Shown here: piece by piece, positions 59,784 to 64,000 of the stretch
How the letters are laid out: each line of letters starts with the position of its first letter
How positions within the stretch are numbered: the stretch's first letter is position 1
DNA from: Epiperipatus broadwayi
Taxonomy: Eukaryota > Onychophora > Udeonychophora > Euonychophora > Peripatidae
DNA: 64,000 bases
Assembly (NCBI GenBank): GCA_028023455.1
Contig: JAQFVV010006197.1
Location: 21,075,254 to 21,139,253, forward strand
Direction: 5' to 3'
Notes under the pieces: model-generated
What the model was told of the DNA's origin: nothing
Database searches by the model: none
Seen by the model: only the letters and a program-made list of their open reading frames with translations
Translations under genes and position numbers: made by a program

Positions 59784-60247
59784 CAATATTGGAGCATTTC
59801 GGACGGCCATTCCGTGTATAAAATTTAGTAAAATGAACTTGATAAATATTGGTTGAATGGAAATTATATTGGTCAAATAGGGCTTTATATAGAAATTTTG
59901 TTATGTATATTTAATTATTATTGTTTTTTAAAATTTTTTTTTATATATATTATGTTAATTAATATTAGTCTAAGAAGTTTTTTTTATATATAAAGTCAGT
60001 TTAACTAATAGTATTATAATGATTGCTAACCAGACACGGCCAAATTAGGTCATTCTAAAATTAAAGTTTAAATTCTAGATCCGTGTATATAAATTGTTCG
60101 TTACTTCATGTAATCTCTGCTTTCTATATTTATATGTATCTGTAAAAAAAAAAAAAATAATAATAATAATAATTCTTTCGTATTCAAATTATGTAATGTA
60201 AATTTTTTTCCCTTTCTTGCCTCCTTTGTTCTTCCTTAATTGTTCAC
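59784..60247 (+). other. Untranslated 3' interior of the LTR element
   Basis: No frame; a TAA/AAT repeat at 60158-60172. Confidence 0.6.
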
Positions 60248-60263
60248 GGGAAGTACGGGGAAA
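60248..60263 (+). promoter_or_regulatory. Polypurine tract
   Basis: GGGAAGTACGGGGAAA immediately before the 3' LTR, the plus-strand primer position of an LTR retroelement. Confidence 0.75.
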
Positions 60264-62705
60264 TGAAACAGTGAGATTCGTATTCGAATCTCAAGTTTCA
60301 CCTTTTTCTGTCGTCTCTCACTGACCGGTCTATCCCACCCAAATTTAAACTTTTGGTATCGAGTTGTGTGTGTAACAATATTAAAAATGTATAAATATAT
60401 GTAGAATTCAACATAAACACGCACACATTTCGATCTCAAATTAAAGGCAATAAATACGGATAAAGTAATATAATTTAGATTTCTTTGGCTAGATAAATCT
60501 TGTGTAATATTAATCATTTATTTTGAATTTATAAAGTTCGTATTTATTGCTTAGTTTAAATTTCGTTAAATAATAATTCTAACAAAATCTGATGCAATAA
60601 TTAATTAAAGTTAAAATAATTTTATTCCCTTTTGTCTTTGAAAATTTAAAAGCATTGGTCAATGATAGATAATAAATTAATTATAGGAAAATTCCAAAAA
60701 AAATGTAATTAACGAATGTAAAAAAAAAAAATCAACAAAACAAACAATAGCACAGCAGATTTCTTTCTAATTAAAACCAGCAAAAGCATTGATTATCCTG
60801 AGGGCAAGATAAAGAAAACCTAAAAATATCTCAACAGAAAAAATTAAAAGATCAAGATAAAAAAAGGAGGCCATCTTGGACTTGCTGGAGACTTGCACTT
60901 GAATTTTAGCTTTGCTCTCGAGTGGAGAGTCTAAAATATCTTAAAATAAATTGATATTGCCAAGGTATGACTGAGTAAGCACCGAGATTATTCTCCATCG
61001 GGAGATGGCCCACCATATGCCGAACTTCACCTTGCCCATCGTAAAAACACCATAATGATCTGCTGTCTGAAATAAACAAGAAAGCCGCTGCTGTTAAAAT
61101 CAATAAAAAAACCAAAGACAAGAAAGAAAACTGCTAATCACGAACAATCTACTATTAAACAAATGGACGAAAACATCTTATAAAACAGGTACCTGTGTGT
61201 GTATTCCAAATTATAGAGTACTCTAGTAAATAAGCTATAGCTCATCTCCTACTATTTGTCTAACTTCTAAATGTTAAAATTGTAATTTTGTGAAACTAAA
61301 ATTTGAGAATTAATGTAATCTGTAAATTTCTCGCATAATCTAGTTTACCTCCCTCTATCCTTCTTAGGTGTGTATTTCTCAAATCTACACTTTATTTATA
61401 ATTATCATTGAAATATTACCTTCTCATAATTGTCTTAGTTTTAAAGCTAAATCCATAATCGCTTGAACATTGAATGCGTGTCGAATTGTCATTAATATTT
61501 GCTTTATAAATAACTTAAATTTCATATAAATCGACACGCATTCAAGGAATCAGTTATTGTAATACAGGGTCTACTACTTCGTAATAGCTGGCATGCTCGC
61601 TGTAATAAGTCCCCTTAGTAGATATTTTTTTATTATTAAATTTTAATGAATAATTACGGAAATTTCATTTATTTGAGAGTCACCAATTTTCTTTCAGTCA
61701 ACGTTGATAATGGGGGGCCAAGTTTGAAATCTAGTTAAATATTACCATAATCTTTTAGATCTTATACATGTGTTACGTTTTGAAGCCACGATGGCTCATT
61801 CCACGCCGTGAATACTCCGGATTCTATAGGGTTGAATTAACCCCAGTCATCCTACACAAGTGGACATGATAATGTTCCCGTAGGGCTTGACGACTGTCAC
61901 GCAGCCAGCTGGCAAATTGTGACATGGACCGCTTGTCCCTGGTTATGCTCATGTGACACCTTACCTCTTCGGGTCGAGGCAGAGACCAACCCGAAGCCCT
62001 TATAAACTTATTCACGGCATTGCAGTTTCAGTGCTGCCATTTTATATCACTCCGCCTCGGCATTATCTTCATCATCCACTCTCAAGTAAATGTTCGCCCT
62101 TAGTCATAAAATAATTTATTTTATTAAATAAATGTATGTCCGCCGCCACGGATGACTCTTGCAATGCAAAGTATAAATCCCCACAGTACGCATTAGAAAT
62201 ACTCATTCGGGAACCTTAGGTAGCTAGATTACGCCTTCATATAAATGAATGCTCTTTATAAATAAATGTATTTTTATATATAGTAAAATTGCCAATTAGC
62301 TGTTGAAACTCTGAATATAAAATATGATTAATAACATTAATAATGTTTTTTTTATTAAATACGTAAATAAATAATTTTAACTGTATGTCTGTAGTTAAGT
62401 TTTCATTTATTTGATGCCCATTGTATATATTTCCTTGATTATATATGTGAATTAATATTCGTTTGATTGTTGGCCAACTCGGAAACAATACCATGAATCT
62501 CGTGCATCTCCCTGACCACCGTGCCTAAAGAAGTTTTTACTTATGTCGCATCAGAGGCGTTGTTCCGTAGATTGTAGTGTGGAACCGATAAACTATGTTC
62601 GAACTCGGTACCATGGGTGGCTTCGCTACTCGATGGTGCTGCTGTTCTGTGTGGTGGTCGAATTCTGCACTATGTTAACGAGATACACGTGTTTTGACTG
62701 TTACA
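60264..62705 (+). repeat. 3' LTR (2442 bp)
   Basis: Pairs with 55892-58387; 54 bp shorter through one deletion. The other differences are mostly single transitions. Confidence 0.93.
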
Positions 62706-62862
62706 ATATATCAACAACAATAAAAACATTTTAATATTATAAATCATATTACATAGTTAAACAAATTGTATACATTTATGTAATATTTATAATAATTTCT
62801 TTTTATATTTAAATAAATTAATAACCTTAATAAACGTATTTACCTTAATAACTTTAATAAGC
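62706..62862. other. AT-rich spacer between two LTR elements
   Basis: Nothing seen. Confidence 0.6.
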
Positions 62863-63372
62863 TGTAGTGTTTTGTTATGGCAGACATGTTTGTGCACTCC
62901 AGAAAAACTAGAATGTATTCGAGAAGTTGTTTTTAGATCACGCGCTGATAACCGTGGAATTTAATTAAGGCATTGACGTAATGGCGATCGACAATTCCAA
63001 GAAATATTTGCTGATTGCAAATATTTCTAGATAAGAGATGTTACCTTATTGGACGGTGTATTGATTGATTGTTGCAGTTATCAGAAAATGATAAGAAGAC
63101 TGGGTAACAACTATGCAGAGTAATATAGAGAGTAGTCGAGAGCAGTTACACAGTAGCGAGTAGCAGACAGTATGGAGTGCATCTACAGTAGAGTTACTGT
63201 TCAATTCCAGTAGGAGATATCTGGTGGCAGTCACAGTGCTTACTACGAAGAGTTTGTGTACAGCTAAACTGGACTAGGGCTAATGTATGCCCATTGTGAA
63301 CCATTGTTGTAGAAGCCAGCCTGAAAGAACATCGTGGGAATTGAACTTTAGTGAACTGTAGAAATAGACTCG

Positions 63373-63510
63373 TTGCAGACCATTCATTGGAGAGCATCCG
63401 CTTGCAGACCATTCATTGGAGAGCAGTCAGTGCAGACCATTCATTTGGAGAGCATCTGTTGCAGAGAATACAGAGCATTTATTGCAGGCCATTCATTGGA
63501 GAGCATACAC
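63373..63510 (+). repeat. Tandem ~29-bp repeats inside the miniature LTR element
   Basis: GCAGACCATTCATTGGAGAG recurs three times at 63375, 63404 and 63432, and a partial GGCCATTCATTGGAGAGCAT lies at 63487, with short variable spacers. The 60-codon frame through it is repeat-made. Confidence 0.9.
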
Positions 63511-63917
63511 AGCAGAGCATTAGTTGAAAGAGAACATCGTGGGAATTGTATATAGTTATTTGCTGACCGCACAGTCATACTTGCAGATATAACCTTTGCA
63601 CAGTCAGACTGGTGGATAAAACATTGGTGCAGTCGCATTTGGAACCTGTGAGTAGCGAATAAGTTTTGCATTACAACAATTTTAGCTACAGACGGAAAAA
63701 TTGGGTGAAAATGGAAATCCCAGTTACTATAATATTAATAACGGAAGTGAAAGTTTGGAAATAAAATGCTTGCACAGTTAATATCGGAAGCTGAGTTCCA
63801 CCACACTTGTGCAGTCACCATTGAATGTAACTGGCGAAAAAGTTTCAGCAGCAGTTAAATAACAGGAAAGTAGGAATAGAAAAACAACACCAAGAAATTG
63901 CAACAAGGGTTTTTCTG

Positions 63918-63929
63918 TAGTGGAGGGAG
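63918..63929 (+). promoter_or_regulatory. Polypurine tract of the miniature LTR element
   Basis: AGTGGAGGGAGG directly before the second terminal repeat. Confidence 0.6.
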
Positions 63930-64000
63930 GTGTAGTGTTTTGTAACAAATGGCAGACATGTTTGTGCACTCCAGAAAACTAGAATGTATTCGAGAAGTTG

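Larger units (their letters stand above)
55892..62705 (+). mobile_element. LTR retrotransposon with ~2.5-kb LTRs and gag-only interior
   Basis: Two long direct repeats (55892-58387 and 60264-62705) begin TGAAACAGTGAG and end TGTTACA, i.e. TG...CA. ATAT flanks both sides as a possible 4-bp target duplication, though the context is low complexity. The 1.88-kb interior has a primer-binding-site-like sequence, a gag-like frame and a polypurine tract, but no protease, RT or integrase. It must have been mobilised in trans or have lost pol by internal deletion. Ty3/Gypsy is the likeliest parent group, from the gag style. Confidence 0.92.
62863..64000 (+). mobile_element. Miniature LTR element (TRIM-like), running off the window
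   Basis: TGTAGTGTTTTGTTATGGCA through ATTCGAGAAGTTG at 62863-62933 recurs at 63930-64000, 1067 bp apart. The second copy is preceded by a purine tract GTGGAGGGAGG, as a polypurine tract before a 3' LTR. The space between holds no protein frame of note, so this looks like a terminal-repeat retrotransposon in miniature. The 5' LTR end is not determined because the 3' LTR is cut by the window. Confidence 0.7.

Noticed and set aside
63373-63510. CRISPR-like array of ~20-bp repeats with short spacers
   Set aside because: Spacers of 4-9 bp, only three to four units, eukaryotic LTR context; ordinary tandem repeat.

Overview
The window is AT-rich animal nuclear DNA dominated by transposable elements. 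I see no host gene that can be annotated with confidence. The mix is Penelope-like retroelements, RTE-type, L1/Tx1-type and I/Nimb-like LINEs, tRNA-derived SINEs, hAT miniatures, long-LTR retrotransposons and many foldback repeats. This fits an invertebrate, plausibly a lophotrochozoan such as a mollusc, but the sequence alone does not fix the species. Nearly every open frame is a broken transposon gene or an antisense shadow of one.

Layout. 2.2-4.7 kb (-): decayed LINE ORF1 with zinc knuckles. 5.4-7.65 kb: a foldback element invaded by a 5'-truncated LINE. 9.9-10.3, 13.5-14.05 and 30.65-31.7 kb: palindromic elements (family D) with hammerhead-ribozyme motifs. 10.9-11.2 kb: foldback hairpin. 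11.6-12.4 kb: 3' end of a Penelope-like element with a GIY-YIG endonuclease frame, framed by ~190-bp inverted repeats. 12.7-13.1 (-) and 17.3-18.2 kb (+): further copies of the 5.9-kb LINE. 14.5-16.9 kb: decayed RTE. 21.6-23.2 kb (-): L1/Tx1-like RT remains. 23.2-24.1 kb: CpG-bearing stretch with two candidate host exons. 24.8-27.0 kb: Penelope RT remains in two orientations. 29.4-29.9 and 39.9-40.5 kb: family B elements with hammerhead-like motifs. 33.9-34.3 kb: hAT miniature with a perfect 8-bp target duplication. 38.4-44.1 kb: family A foldbacks and SINEs. 45.0-47.95 kb: RTE LINE with an internal inversion and a 13-bp target duplication. 49-50.3 kb: two family C foldbacks. 54.1 and 54.9 kb: SINEs. 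55.9-62.7 kb: LTR retrotransposon with ~2.5-kb LTRs and a short interior holding only a gag-like frame. 62.86-64.0 kb: a miniature LTR element running off the window.

The most interesting signal is the set of palindromic element families carrying self-cleaving hammerhead-like motifs in opposite orientations, in the same window as Penelope-like elements. Hammerheads are already known in Penelope-like elements and in retrozymes, so the inference is that these are non-autonomous passengers of Penelope machinery. The inverted-dimer layout and the number of families are worth a second look. No prokaryotic operons, promoters or ribosome binding sites apply here.
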